Below are positions 26,202-38,990 of a DNA stretch of 64,000 nt, in pieces. Origin of the DNA: Patagioenas fasciata (taxonomy: Eukaryota > Chordata > Aves > Columbiformes > Columbidae); NCBI RefSeq assembly GCF_037038585.1, contig NC_092525.1, positions 30,778,367 through 30,842,366 on the forward strand. The letters run 5' to 3'. Under the pieces are notes generated by a model. It made no database searches. It was given only the letters and a program-made list of their open reading frames with translations, and was not told the origin of the DNA. The translations under genes and the position numbers were made by a program. Every line of letters starts with the position of its first letter. Positions within the stretch are counted from its first letter, which is position 1.

Positions 26202-28180
26202 CATCAGCTAGAAATTGCACAGCACTCAGCATTGCATCCTCCTGGTTTTACACCCTGTTATTTTTAACTTGTGTTTGAATCTAACCTGGTGCTCAGCACT
26301 GGGAAAGGGTGATGCAGCCTTTTAGGAGGAGACTGAAGACCAAGGAGATGATCAGTAGCAAAGTAAGCAGTTTTGTTCCACAGGAGTACTTCTGTGGTGT
26401 TTAACATGAAAAAGAAAAAACAAGGGGTGATAACTGTGCCCTGGAAGGTATCCCAGCACCTAGCCACCCCTCTGGCATGCCATCCCCATGCATCTCCTAC
26501 CACTCTGCCAGCTCTGTTTCCCAGCAGAGATTCTCCACGTAACTAAACCACACTGGTTGTCTCTGCTGCAGGATCCTATGGGATCCCACAAAATTTCCAT
26601 GGAAAGCACTAAGGTTTCTGGTGGTCTGATAACCTTTACCTGACCTGAAGCAGATCACAAGGTCTATTAGCATTTCATCTTGGCCAGTTATTCGGGAGGC
26701 ACACCATCCAAGCCGGCCTCCCCCGAATGCGTTGTGCTGCTGCTGTGCATAATGGTGGGCTGATTTTCCCCTGCTTCAAAAATCTGGCAGTCATTTATAT
26801 CGCAGCATAGCAAGGATGAATTGTTACTACTCTACTTTTCCACCTGATTTTCCCTCACTCTGCAAGCACAGGCAGAAATTATTTAGCCTTGATAAATACA
26901 CCAGTAGCTGAGTCCTATTTATCTGATATATCAAACCTTGCTTTTATAAGGTGGAAAATAACCCCACAATCAAGAGCACATAAAATTACTACAGGTATTT
27001 ATGAACTAAAGCATGTGAGTCTCAATGCCTGAGCAGGTACCAGTTCCTCCAGCTGCTGAGAAAAGGGAACAGTGCTAAGGCAAGCGTGCAGGTCTATTTA
27101 CAAAGAGCAAGGGATGCACATGCTGAGCCAAGCAAAGAAGGGCCATCAGGAAGAGGCTCAAGGCCTTTTGGCACAGGAGAGTAGTGGCCCAGAAAACAAC
27201 TTTAACTCACAGCAGGACTGGAGGAGGAGGAGGTGGCTGTTACACTGTGACTTGGGACAAGGTGAAGCCATTTCCAGTTGTTTTAAATGAGATTTCTAAC
27301 ACAAGGTTCCAGCTGATCTTCATGAGAAGCTTATATATGGTAACTGAAAAGAAGAAAAAGAAAAAGAGACTGATGCCACTGAATGAGAAGACAGCATTGA
27401 GCAATCAGTTACCAAAGACCTAATCTCATTAACCTCTTCTAAGATTTCAGCCATCAGTCTGTAGTTGGCAGCTGGTGGAGAGCTGAGTACAATGAATGAG
27501 ACAGCTTTTAAACATTATTTTCTTTTTCAGGCTGTCTTCCTGATCTTTTATATTTGTTTGTTCTGCAGTTTCTTAGAAGTTACAACTGCTGAAGGAAGTA
27601 GAGAAAATCCAGGAAAAAAAAAAATCAACAAACCTGCTCTCCTATGCAGCTTCATGCCGCTGGGTCAGTGATTAACAAAGACAAGGTCCTACTGCAAGGA
27701 AGCTAAATGGAGTTCATTATGGACATAAAAGTTAGCAGGGCCAGAAAGGTGAAGCTATGGGAAAGAGGATGAAATAAGAGCCTAACAAGTGTGGATTTTA
27801 CTTCCTCAGTGCAATAAGGACAGCTTTTAACCACCAACTACTCTAAAAATATATATAGATAGATAACAGTACCTTTAAAATAGGTATTGTCCTATATATT
27901 ATACTATATTTTCTTGTATATAATCAGGAAAATTAAAATGGTAATATATTACTTTAAAAATTCCGCATTGTGCTTCAGGGAATAATCTTTGTCTCGCAGA
28001 ATGAAAATGTGGTTTTGCATTTTTTTCTGGAAAAAAATAGAAAAATTGAAAGAAAGATGAGTAGCATTTAGGTGGAGTAGAATGATGTCATTAAACCTGG
28101 ATGGAGACATCTACCTCAAAACCCCACAAATCTAGAAGTTTGTCACCAGCGCTCATTGCTTGAGTCCCCTGCGAATGCTG

Positions 28181-28219
28181 GTGCTTCCTGGGGGTGCTTC
28201 CCAGGGGTGCTTCCCAGCA
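28181..28219. repeat. 13-base minisatellite, three units
   Basis: Three adjacent units starting GTGCTTC at 28181, 28194 and 28207: GTGCTTCCTGGGG, GTGCTTCCCAGGG and GTGCTTCCCAGCA. A short GC-rich tandem repeat in AT-rich surroundings. Confidence 0.9.
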
Positions 28220-30195
28220 GCAAAATTCCTGGAGAAGGAGACTCCAGACAGCTTGCTCCTAGACACACTGACAGCTTGAAACTACAGCCAGCAGACACTG
28301 GGATCTAGGACGATTTTCTTGGCCCTGAAGCCTGCAAACAATAGGCTGTGTCCCACCCATAGACAGTTTTTGGCCACACACTGCAGTACCAGGTACTTAA
28401 CCAACACAAAGAAAGTCAGGTCTTACAATGGGTCATTGCTTCTCCCCAAAACTGACAATGAATAATTGCTCTTTCAGCAGTACTTCTGGTTTAAGCCATT
28501 TCCACTTACTTGGATTTTATACTGGCAGTACATCCTGTTGTCTTTTGTTAGAGAACCTGAAGTTTTCTGCTAAGGCTACCCATGTCATTTATTACAAAAG
28601 AGCACAGGTGGCTTACTGATGACCCTCCAAAGGTTATATTTGAGTAGGTACCAGTCAATCAGTGACCATGAGATGCTGGCCCCTGTAGTAGTTGCTTATT
28701 TGATTGACCTAGAAAAATCAGGCCCAAAGGAGTTAGGAAAAGTCACAAACCAAAGTCTCAATGAAGATTCAGTCCACAAGAGATCAAAGGCTCCTAAGGA
28801 GGAGTATGTAGGCAAGTAAATACCTTTGTCAGAACATACATCCAATAACTTCAACGTGTTAAGAAACATTTTCATGGAAGCTAGAAGGGTGAAATGTGAC
28901 TTGAGATGCCTGATTCCAGGATTGCCTGACACCTAGAAAACTGGGTAGAAAAAGGAGACTGGATAAGTAGCTGATGAATAGTAATATATTACTTGATCCC
29001 TTTAAGTAACAACCTCAAGGATCTCTGTACAGATTATCTCTCTCAACAGTTTTAACCACGTGTAGTATACCAACATCTTTTACTTTATTTCTTCTCTCGA
29101 CACTATTAAATTGTCATAAATTATTCTTCTGAATTAATAATCGTAGTTACACTTTTTGGGGGAAGGGGACTTCAGACCTTTTATGAGATATCATTTACGA
29201 GATGATCTGTTGTCTAAGCAACTCTTATAATAGGCAGGAAGAATCAGATGTTAGAGTAAATTAATGTGGCATTAACTTGCTTCCAACAGCTTGTTAATGG
29301 AAGTGAATTCAACAAGCAGCGCATTCCTAGAAGGGGAAACTGTCCCCATTTGCACTGTTGTGCAAAGCAAACCTCAAAATAAAGCAAGACGATGGACACA
29401 AAGAGCTACTTAGCATGAGCATCCCTGAACAACTGCAGTCTCAGCATAAAAGATTAGGATGAAACAATGCAAGTCCAAGTAAACTAGGGAAGAATGAAAT
29501 GGAATCAATGGACAAAAATGTGAACTTTCAGCAAGTGTTGACGTAAGAGTTTTGATTAAACTTCCTAGGACTTTACAGCCACACTGTTCTTCAGAAGGTG
29601 AAGGGCAGTTTGAAATAGGGCTCTGAGGTTTAAAATGGTTAACTATAATATTTGTTTTGCAATGGCAAAAAATACCTCAAAATAATACCAGAACAACACC
29701 AAAAACCTACCAGAGTGGCACACGGTGATAATAATTGTAAGAATATTCCTAAAGCATGTGAGATCTTGAAAACATCATAGTTTAAGCTTTGCTCCCACTG
29801 TTACGTGTTCTCAGACCTGAAGAGCAAATCAGGATCCTAGTTTGTTGTTTTGCTCAGATGGTAACTGTTATAAAAATAGATTAACTGTCAGTATCATGAA
29901 TTAATATCACAGAAGTACAGAGGCTCAAATAACAGGCTTATGCCACAAGCAAAGAAGCAAGAACACAAAGCTTATGCTTTGACCTGCGAAAGGCTAGCTG
30001 CATCACTACTGCAGAAAAATGCTTACATTAAATGAAATTTGTGTTTAATAATACTGTGTGCTTTTAAAATCTACATTTTGGTTTGCTTTACATACAGAGG
30101 CAGCTTCTGATGTCAAAGCGTAACACACTTGCTACAAAAGCTGATTCTCAAGTTAAAAATCTACAGATTTTAGTTCATGCTTTCATTTCACCCCA

Positions 30196-30216
30196 CCCCC
30201 CCCCCCTTTTTTTTTT
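30196..30216. repeat. C11-T10 polypyrimidine tract
   Basis: Eleven C directly followed by ten T, preceded by CCCCA. A homopolymer boundary like this is prone to slippage and sequencing error, so the exact run lengths are uncertain. Confidence 0.9.
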
Positions 30217-30870
30217 AGGGAAAAAAAACCCGAACCTCTGAAGGTCTAAATGATAACGTTTCAAGTAGCTGCTCCTTCCCTGGGGTTGAACAAAATTGAA
30301 AAGATCAAAGTTAGTGCAATCTTGTTCAAAGGTGAAGAGGTGAAATCTTATGTGTGCTGGAGGATCAGAGCACAGAGAAATGTACAATGCTTAGTGTGCG
30401 ACACCTGAAGCACACTTTCATCAAGGTACCTCATTTTCATCTGAATTCAGAATGCATCTCGTTTTATGGTAACATAAGAACAGCACAGTATTAACTTGGT
30501 TACAAACAAAAGCAGCTCTTCCCCAACACTGAAAAGTAAATATCAGTAAAGGTGAAAATGGTCAATTTTTTTTGAGAATGACTAAATTCACCACAGTAAA
30601 TTCTATATTCCTTCTTTAAGTAACATCTATATAATTGAGTAAGATGATGCCATTACACCCACGATGTTTCAAGTATCTTAATGCTGTTGATAGTTGAAGA
30701 GTTCCTTGAAAAAACACCGTGTTTTGTAGGGGGCTGCGGAGCAGGGCCTCTGAAAAGGGTATGTTTTTTTCGATAAAATCTTCATGTGACTGATGTGCTC
30801 TGACATAATGTATCACAATGAAATACAGCTGCCAAAAATGAACTTCAAATGATGCCTTTTTACTGGAGAC

Positions 30871-30886
30871 AAAAAAAAAAAAAAAA
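30871..30886. repeat. A16 homopolymer
   Basis: Sixteen A in a row, 33 bases upstream of the palindrome at 30920. No retrocopy body is recognised upstream. Confidence 0.95.
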
Positions 30887-30919
30887 GGTGATAAGAAAAT
30901 AGGTACCTTTTCAGCAAAA

Positions 30920-30939
30920 GCTTTTAAAGCTTTAAAAGC
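30920..30939. repeat. Perfect 20-base palindrome
   Basis: GCTTTTAAAGCTTTAAAAGC is exactly its own reverse complement (10 plus 10, no spacer) and includes a central HindIII-type AAGCTT. It could extrude as a small cruciform. The symmetry ends at 30919/30940. Less exact outer complementarity exists between CCTTTT at 30906-30911 and AAAAGG at 30953-30958. Confidence 0.85.
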
Positions 30940-33739
30940 ACAGCAACCAGTAAAAAGGTTCTTAGGTAAAGGCTTCTTTACTCAATTTTGTCTAAGTACC
31001 TAGAAGATAAATGGGGGGAAAAGGGTATGGAAAATAATGCTCCAGCCTCTGTGAGAACTAGACACATCCTGAACGCAAGACACTGTGACACGAGAAGACA
31101 AGAGGATTTTTATGTCCTTGTCCTACCATGGCATTTTCAAATATGCTGGAGGATCCATTTCCAGATTATTAGGAATTGTGTTACATTATGCTAATAACGC
31201 TGATCTGAGAATGTTTTAGCATAAACCTGGACATAAGCACGGCAAAGTCATCACAAACATGCAAGTGTTCAGAAGCTGTATAGAGATCCATATTTCAATT
31301 TTTCCGTTTCTGAATATGCAGTTTCTTTTGCATATTTTCCTATCCTAGGGCTGTTTCTATAAGGCTCTCTAAAACTCCCACCTGTACTATACTGCCTGAA
31401 AGCAATAAGTATTATTGTATATATTGTCTGTTACAGGTCAAACCTCGACTTCAAAATCAGGTCCACTTAGGAGGACTATAGAAGTGTCTTTCATACAGCC
31501 CTCTTAGGAGCAATCCCACACAGCAATCTGCCAAAGCGTGTTTCTCAAGGATTTGCCCAGCATATCCACACCCAAATTCCTGCTTTTGTGTTCTTTCAAA
31601 CCTCAAGCCTGCTAGAAAATCTGCTAAAAAACATGTTTAGTCTTCCAGTGGTAGCTGCAGAAAAATGAACCCCTGGAAACATAGCACAAGAAGGTGCTTG
31701 GATCTGCAGGTCATTTGTGAACTGGGGTTCAGGAACAGAATAGAGACAAAGGTGACAAGAAACCCGAAGAGAGATCCAAAGATTAATAAAGTACATGCAG
31801 AAAGTCAACATAATAGACATGCATTATTAAGACCAGGTGCAACCGAATCTGTCAGACTACTACCTTTTGCTAGATCAGAAATTATGTCATTCAAACTTTG
31901 ATAACTTCTGCATTGTCAAATGCACACATATCTTCTATTTTTCTCGGCTACATAGACACCCACCTTCATTTACCACAAAGTATGATCTAAAATACACGTA
32001 TGCAGGTTCCAAACGGGTGACACAATCTGGTGGTTCACATGTTAGCACAAGGGTTAGACTAATCAAGCCCTTCTTATATCCTCTTTATCTCTGTATCATG
32101 TCACCATTTCTTATTTTACTTTTGGGGTACAGATTTATTCTTGATTTATTCTCCTACATCCATTGCCAGCCTCCTGCAATTAATCTGAGCAGGTAACCGT
32201 CCTGTTGGGAGACTACATCTCTTGACCTCAGGGGTTCTCTATGTGTTTCATAAGAAATGTTACATTGACATAAAATATCTAAGGATCAGTCCTGTTGTGC
32301 AACACAGAATAGCCAACTTGCAAAGAGAGGTTGTGCCGACTGTGTGTCATTATGCTTGAATTTGCTCTTGCATTTTGGTGGCATGTAGATGGTCATATTT
32401 GTGACTTTGAAAGTAGTGAGCTGCTGGGATTTCTTGTTCTTTCTGAAGTGCTCTGCACAACCGACTTCAGATACTTTCTTTAACCAGATGTTTCTGCAGC
32501 ATTTAGTTGCTCCCAGCAAACCTCCCAAGCTTCCCTACACACGGGTACGTTACATAGATCATGACAATGTGTTGTAAGCATAAAGATGCCTTTTAGTCAC
32601 TGAGGACGATGCCAACAGTGCTGTGTTTCGAGGCGTGGTTTCTGTTTCCTACGTGACTGTCCCATTCGTCTGCACAACAGAAAACATGTAGCCAGTCACT
32701 ATTCTGGTACTCACGACAAAGTCTTGCAAGATGGGATAATAGGTCAGATGTATCATACTGTTATTGTTCCTTTCTGTATTTGTATTTGTTATGGACTATA
32801 AACCCTGGTGATCCCATGAAGGGCTGTGACCATGAATCCCAATTGGCTGAGCAGTGCTATTTCATGGCAGGGTGAGTCTGGCGGTAACAAATTCAGTCAA
32901 CATAATGATTTCAGTTTCACTGCAGTGCTGTGCTTCCTGGGAACCTGCAGAAGATGAGCGACTGTGTCACCATCATAAATTCAGACACATACAACACTGA
33001 AATTTCTTACAGAGCTTTAAGTCCCCGTGAAATGTCACAATAATAAATATGGTGATCATATTTGCTATTTGGCAAAAATTTTAATTAACCAGGAAAAGTT
33101 AAGAAAAATATATTCCCCAAAATTGTACAATAGGAAAAAATATTTCTTTTTTATTCATGGTTATATGAATGCAAGATGCCATGGATTTTTCATCTTTAAT
33201 ACCTAAGGGATTTATAAGCATATTGCATCCATAAAACTTGTTTCATCAGTACAGTACACATCCCAGATATGCATATTTAATTACTCTGAAAGTAATTTAG
33301 TTGTACAGATGGTGGTATTAGAAGGTCTTACTTCAACTTAAATTACTTCTATTTGAAAAATAATGTTATTTTGCTATGAATCTTGAGTGAAAAATTCAGT
33401 CTTATTACAGATGAATAATACTTGACAATTGTAATTAATCTGTGACTAATCTAATACTTCCTCAATGAAAATTTAGTTTCAAATTTTACGAACCAGAGCA
33501 TCCTCTTTCCAGGCGGTTGATCTAGCGGCATTTCAGATTCAAACCTGCTTGCCATGAGGGATCCCAGCACACTTTTGTGGTAAGTGAATAAAAAGCCACC
33601 GAAGATTTTTTTGAACACCCCCGAGACTCGCCAAGGCAAAGAGACATTACAAAATTATTTGCATCTTTCTGTAGGATTAAACAGGGATTAAAGCAAAAGG
33701 GTGCATTTCAGGAAAACACCTGCCAGGAATAAGATTTCA

Positions 33740-34060
33740 GGAAGACATCAATGTGCATGGGGAGAGTCTGGAACAAGCTTTACTGGGAAAGGATTCAAGA
33801 CACCCCATCCTGGCCACGGGCAGCGAGCTCTCCCAGTGGCGCTGGAGCAGGGCTTTGCCAGGTGTCCCCAGCTGCCATGCTTCCCAGCTCACCCCGCTCC
33901 AAGAACCACAGTTTCCAGGAGCCAGCGTGCACAGAGGCGGCCAAAGCCGGCAGCGTGTTGCATTAACTCCTACGCCCTTCCTAGGAAAACACGACTACGC
34001 CTGCAAGCCAGATTGTTTTCTTGTGCAGCACCGTAAAAGGCCTACCTGTGTTTGTTAGGC
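33740..34060. other. CpG-richer GC block
   Basis: A local rise in GC and CpG (about ten CpG by eye between 33810 and 34020) in AT-rich, CpG-poor DNA. All three plus-strand frames stay open for 70-110 codons here, which suggests compositional effects rather than a specific exon. The candidates are a small CpG island, a regulatory element or an exon of a non-coding RNA. I cannot decide between them. Confidence 0.4.
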
Positions 34061-35689
34061 TTTCTTCAGCAAACGTCTGTCTTTATTAAAGTGCTGGCTA
34101 TATCAGAGGTGGTTGCTATGGTAAGCATTCATGTTTTATTGAAGACTAAATGGCCATAACCCACATGAAGGGCTCCCGAGTGGCCCTAAAATGTGCTCTG
34201 CCTTCCCCCCCACCAACCTCTCTCCCCAGGACAATTTTTTGACTGTTGATCCGATTTTGGGGGCCTACCTGGAATAAGGGGGTTTGTCCCTTCCATCTAC
34301 CTAACTTTTTCAACAAAATAATACCTTAGACACTAGTAAATCAAGTAACAATAACACAGGGATATCATAGCATCACTGAAAATGTCACCACAGTTAACAA
34401 GCCTGCTTTTTTCAACAAGAAATGTTGGTGAATAATCATCTGTCAGTTAGCGCGTTAAAAAAACATGCCTGGTGTTCCTTGCCTAAAAAACTATGGGAGT
34501 GAAAACATTATTTTCTTGCCAGGTTATTTTCATTTCAGGAAGAGAAATAACCAAGGGAAACGTGGAGAGATGAATAAATAACAAGAAGCAGTATGAGGGG
34601 GAAAAATCCTTCATAATTATGCTGTTGCTGCTGCCTTTCTCACTATCAGATTCCTCTCCTGTACCACACTGTGCCAAACCACTCACACGCAGGGCATCCT
34701 CCAGATGAATCAGCACAGTGGCACGAGGACTCCAACATACATCAGAAGCACAGAGGAGATGTTTGATACTGTATTTATGAACAAATCAGAGACAAGAGCT
34801 TGGTGGGAGTTTTTTTGGAGGGAGAGGAGGAGTAAGGGAAATAAGATTGTATGTCAGCTTGGGAGGAAAAAAAAAACTTCATCTTTTTGGAATTTATATT
34901 AACCACAGACTCTGTTCAGCCTCATCCTCTAAGTGACAAATACAATTGATAGATTTTTTTTTCTTTATCCATTGGTCAGAAAATACAATATGAAAAACTA
35001 TCTGTACTAATCAGGGCTCTCACACCCATCGTAATGCTACACCCCAGGGAGCAGGGCAGTGCTGGGGCACAGCGTGCTGCCCACAGTGCACAGAGGTAGC
35101 CCCAGGTGCCACTGGGCGAGCACAGCCAAACACCTTGATCCCAGCCAAGCACGCAACTGCTGCCTAACATGGGAAAAACTCCTTTTTGGACAATTTCACC
35201 ATAGAAATCCCTTATTCCACTTTGCTAAAGCAAAACAAACTGATTACGTCCACAGGCCACCAGGAACCTCCTATTTGCTAGGTCACTTCTCTGAAACTGG
35301 CCAGTAAAGACTTTTACTTCTTTCAAAACTAGTGTTGATGAAACACAAACCCTTTTTTCAAAACTAAGTTGATAAAATTCTCTTAATAGCTCTCAGGGTA
35401 AGTTTTTCCACCAACAAACATCTGCTCAACAGAAAGTGACAGTGAAAGAAGCTCTAGAAAGCCTGGCAAAAGAGAGAGAAGCCAGAGACCTGAAAGGCTC
35501 CAGTCCTAGTCCTGAGAAGGTATTTCATCTACAGCATGTTCAGCCTCTTCTCACAAATCTTACTAGCATAAATGTATTCTACCTTCTGAGAAGAGGACAC
35601 TATGCCACAAACTTGACCACATCTCACATCTTTTAAAAGTAATGCCTGTTCATAGGCAGGGGCTCGTACTTGGCTCGCTTCTGTCTGAA

Positions 35690-35745
35690 AGTCTCTCCTC
35701 TAAATCTTTTTTCTTTTTCTTTTCCTTTTCCCTCTCCAAAATAGG
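35690..35745 (+). other. Pyrimidine tract ending in AG
   Basis: A stretch of mostly C and T (TTTTTTCTTTTTCTTTTCC and similar) ends in CCAAAATAG. This has the form of a strong 3' splice acceptor, but no coding frame with known similarity follows, so it may simply be a polypyrimidine microsatellite. Confidence 0.35.
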
Positions 35746-36419
35746 AAAACAAGATATGGCAACTATTAATCAAGCAAGTAATAAAGTCCACTGAAGGGGA
35801 AGACAGAAGCTGAGGAGAGGCACACAAGACACTCCAGTACATCTCCTGGGGAACAAATGATACTACTTCAGCGACTGAACTGTAGATCATACAAGATCAT
35901 CGCAAAGAATGGAAGTTATTATGTTTCAGATATTTCATTGGTAAAACAATAGGTCACCAAGCACACAAAGTATTAATATTTGTGTATATGCTGTTGTGTA
36001 CATCAGTGACAGAAGTTTCTATGCTAAGATGGATGTGTGTGGGAGCTCCAGAAGTAGAATTAATATCTCCAGTCTGCCCTTTGTAGCTCTTGTTTCCCAG
36101 CCCACACCGTTGCCATTGAAAACAAAACCAGAACCTCCTGCTAAGATAAAGAGTATCTGAAATGCAAATGCTTTCCTATGCCAGACTCCGAAGAACATGA
36201 CTAATAGACACTTTCCTTGCACAGAAAGATCTCCCAGTGCTCCAAATTGACATTTTCCCAAGTCAAGGTTGGCCAAGGATCTTCCAAGGTTGGCTGTGCA
36301 GTTTCAGAGGGTTGAAGGCCTGGATGGAATTAAGCATGGACAAGAAAACAGAATGGACTGACCTCCAGAGTCAGACCCTCAGTTGAGCATGACACGTCCT
36401 TTGGAAAGCCACAGAATCT

Positions 36420-36860
36420 TGACAGGTAATCTGCCAGTCTCAACAGGAGTCCTTTCCAGTGCCTAGTTACTGCCACTCTCAAAAATGTGCTACTTATTCA
36501 AGTTTTATATTTTCCTGGATTTGATCTCAATAATTTGGTCTTTTTATATGTATTTTTGTCACATCCTTGGCCACTTTACAAGTCTTCAGGTAGCAGGCAT
36601 CTTCACTATACCTAGGTACTTACATATCCAAGTATTTGATGAGTTACCAGCCTGAACTATGTCTCATTTAAAAAAAAAAAAACAAAAACAACATTTCTCA
36701 GACCTCAGATCATTCCTTCAGCTCTTCTGAACCTACTTGAATTTTTCACCATCCTTTCACTGGACAGAGTACTCTAGCAGGAGGCTCAACAAGAGAGGTT
36801 ATTCCAATTCCTTGCTGCTAGTTTGTCACACTCTTTGTTAAAGATTCAAGTATGTTCTGT
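36420..36860 (-). mobile_element. Ancient, strongly decayed CR1 LINE (ORF2 3' half)
   Basis: Read on the minus strand, landmarks of the CR1 ORF2 C-terminal half appear in the right order: a decayed AGTGTG-GCCAGCAGG-like word (about 36850-36805), then GAGTACTCTGTCCAG (about 36773-36757, corresponding to LEYCVQF), then an AATGATCTGAGGTCTGAGAAATG segment (about 36713-36690), and finally AGTAACTAGGCACTGGAA (about 36470-36453). The distance between the last two landmarks, about 235 bases, matches about 242 bases between the same points of the large CR1 at 56245-56487. A run of A at 36670-36682 is a later expansion. The 3' terminus is not clear. Far more diverged than the other CR1 copies. Confidence 0.6.
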
Positions 36861-36896
36861 CTAGCCATCTCAGTGGAACAAAATATTGTAGTTTTT

Positions 36897-36930
36897 TGTT
36901 GTTGTTTGTTTTGTTGTTTTTGTTTGTTTC
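36897..36930. repeat. Imperfect (TTTG)n / (TTG)n simple repeat
   Basis: Alternating GTTT, GTTTT and GTT units over about 34 bases, directly upstream (plus strand) of AT-rich DNA. Similar short GTTT-rich runs occur near 40540-40560 and 61532-61548. Confidence 0.8.
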
Positions 36931-38439
36931 TAATAAATACCCCGGCTCAAACTCCATCACTATTGATGATATGAAAATGAATCATTAAATAAAAGATACT
37001 TTTCCCCCTGTGCTGCTCGAACAAGTAAAAGTGCTTACAGCAAGAGAGGATGCAAATTGCAGGGGGAGTGAATGAAAACATGATTCAGAGAATGGATGCA
37101 CCAGGGTATGCGTGTGCAGAGAGAGGGGCACCTGGGGATATATTTGCCTTGTCTGTGCATATATGGACTTTTTAAATATCAGAGTACTATGGACAAACTA
37201 TGCAAGCCCTTGACTATGCCCCTAACAAACTCTGGAAACTTAAACTGCAGTAAATTACAGGTTTTTGCAAAAACAGAAAATAATCAGTAATGGTAACCAC
37301 GATTAATTTTATATTTGGATTCAGCACTCTACCCAAACCCAAATTTTTACTCCAACCCGTCACCTGTTGTTTTATTATTTATTGCACCTCTATTTATATT
37401 AGAGATGCCAGGATGAGAAATTAGCTGTTATTTTTAGGTGTTATAAATACAGAAATTAAATTGGTTATTATATATAGTTCCATACACAACACGTCTCTGT
37501 GCCACTCACTATTTTTACAAAATGTCTGTAAAATGCCTAGCCTGAGACTACCATAGCTGGCTAAAAACTAATCAGTTGCAGAAAGCTGAAACTTCTGTCA
37601 ACTCTCTGAAATCAGAAGGTGGAAGGCCATGCCCCTCAGTATTTTCATTACATGGGGAAAAAAAAAAAAAATCAAGAATTAACAGTGCAAATTTTTAAAT
37701 ATGCCAGATGCATGTTAATTAAGTGCTGTTACAAGTTACAGTAAAGGAAAGGTGTTGCTTTCAGATTTGAAAATGTCTACTGCAGCCTAACCTCTTTGTC
37801 AATGTGTTTGCAGCTTTGCAACATCCATTTCTAAATGAATTACCTTATGGAGGAGACCAAAAGGCAGAAAACTAAAGAAATAGGGGTCAAATTCCTCCTG
37901 TGAGATCTACCTTGTAAAATTATCCAGAATGTAATAATACCATGTTATTGACTTAAGCACAGTTCCCCATGACATGCTGCAGCTGACCTGTAATTTTTAT
38001 CCTACATGTTGCCAGCACTATTAAAATGACACTTGTGAATGTAAATTAAGCTCACAAAGGGGACAGATTGTATGATTCTGGTTTCTCTCAGATGCCTGTA
38101 GGCTATCACAGGTTCCATATGTGAAGTAATTATGTTCACTGAAGGAAAGAATAAATGCTGTCAAATTGTGTACTGAGAGAGAAAGCAGCTATTATATTGC
38201 AGTAGTCACTGGAGCATTGCCTTAGAAAGTGGAAAGATGTATAAGAAAATAATAATAAAAAAGAAAAACTGGAGCAGAGCTATATTAAATATAACCTTTA
38301 AATGAGTATCTGCTTTTGAATATATATTACACAAAGTTAATATTTCACAAATAAAAGCATTTCAACTCTTTAATTGTATTTTCTTCCTCACTTCTAGAGG
38401 GCACAGGGCAAAATATTTATCAGAGAGATAAAGGACAGA

Positions 38440-38990
38440 TGAAGCATCTCTCAGTTTTCTGTGTTTCCTCCGTGAGAGGAGCCCTCCATGGCCCCAGGGA
38501 TACTGTCCCCACCTCCTTCTCCACCACAAGCCTCATCCTAAGGAGCTGTGCAGCACCCAGCTTCCCTCTCTGGCAGCTGGAGATGTCCCAGCCCTCAGCC
38601 CTGCCTTGCCCACTCAGTCCAGCCATTACAGCCAGCTCCAAAACAACACCTCCTGCAGACCCCGAGTATGGGTGACAAGACTGAAACGGAAGGTAAGCAG
38701 CCCCTGCGCAGCCCCGTGCCAAGCATCAGCCTGCAGCAGCATCGCAGAAGATGCGGTTTCAATCATGGAAGCTGACAGAGCTGCTAAAAGGAAAGGCATC
38801 ACTCCCATCACCTCCACAGCTGCAGCGTGGTCCTGCTCTCCCACGCCTGGAGGAGCCGAGCCTATATTTAGATCAGCAAGGCCATCAACGAGCCAGCGTG
38901 AGAGGGGAGAGAACACTGAGCCAGGAAAGTGGCACTGCTAAAACCTTTCGCTTAGGGGGAGCCAAGGACACCAGGAGCAGAGAAATATAA
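38440..38990. other. GC-richer block with overlapping open frames on both strands
   Basis: GC content and CpG rise sharply relative to the flanks. Open frames overlap in several phases on both strands (up to 111 codons plus, 100 codons minus), which is expected from low stop density in GC-rich DNA. No protein family is recognised. It could be a non-coding RNA exon, an old GC-rich repeat or a regulatory element. Confidence 0.35.

Larger units (their letters stand above)
26202..36419. other. Unique region with simple tracts and one CpG-richer block, no gene seen
   Basis: Contents: a 13-base minisatellite at 28181-28219, a C11-T10 tract at 30196-30216, A16 at 30871-30886, a perfect 20-base palindrome at 30920-30939, a CpG-richer block at about 33740-34060 and a pyrimidine tract ending in AG at about 35690-35745. 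A GGA-rich stretch lies at 27220-27235. No exon, RNA gene or well-preserved transposon is recognised. Confidence 0.5.

Noticed and set aside
30871-30886. Poly(A) run as the tail of a processed pseudogene
   Set aside because: No coding or recognisable transcript-like sequence lies upstream and no target-site duplication was seen. The same holds for the other A and T runs.
35690-35745. Strong 3' splice-site-like sequence marking an exon
   Set aside because: No credible coding frame follows and no matching donor or upstream exon was found. Listed only as a sequence tract.
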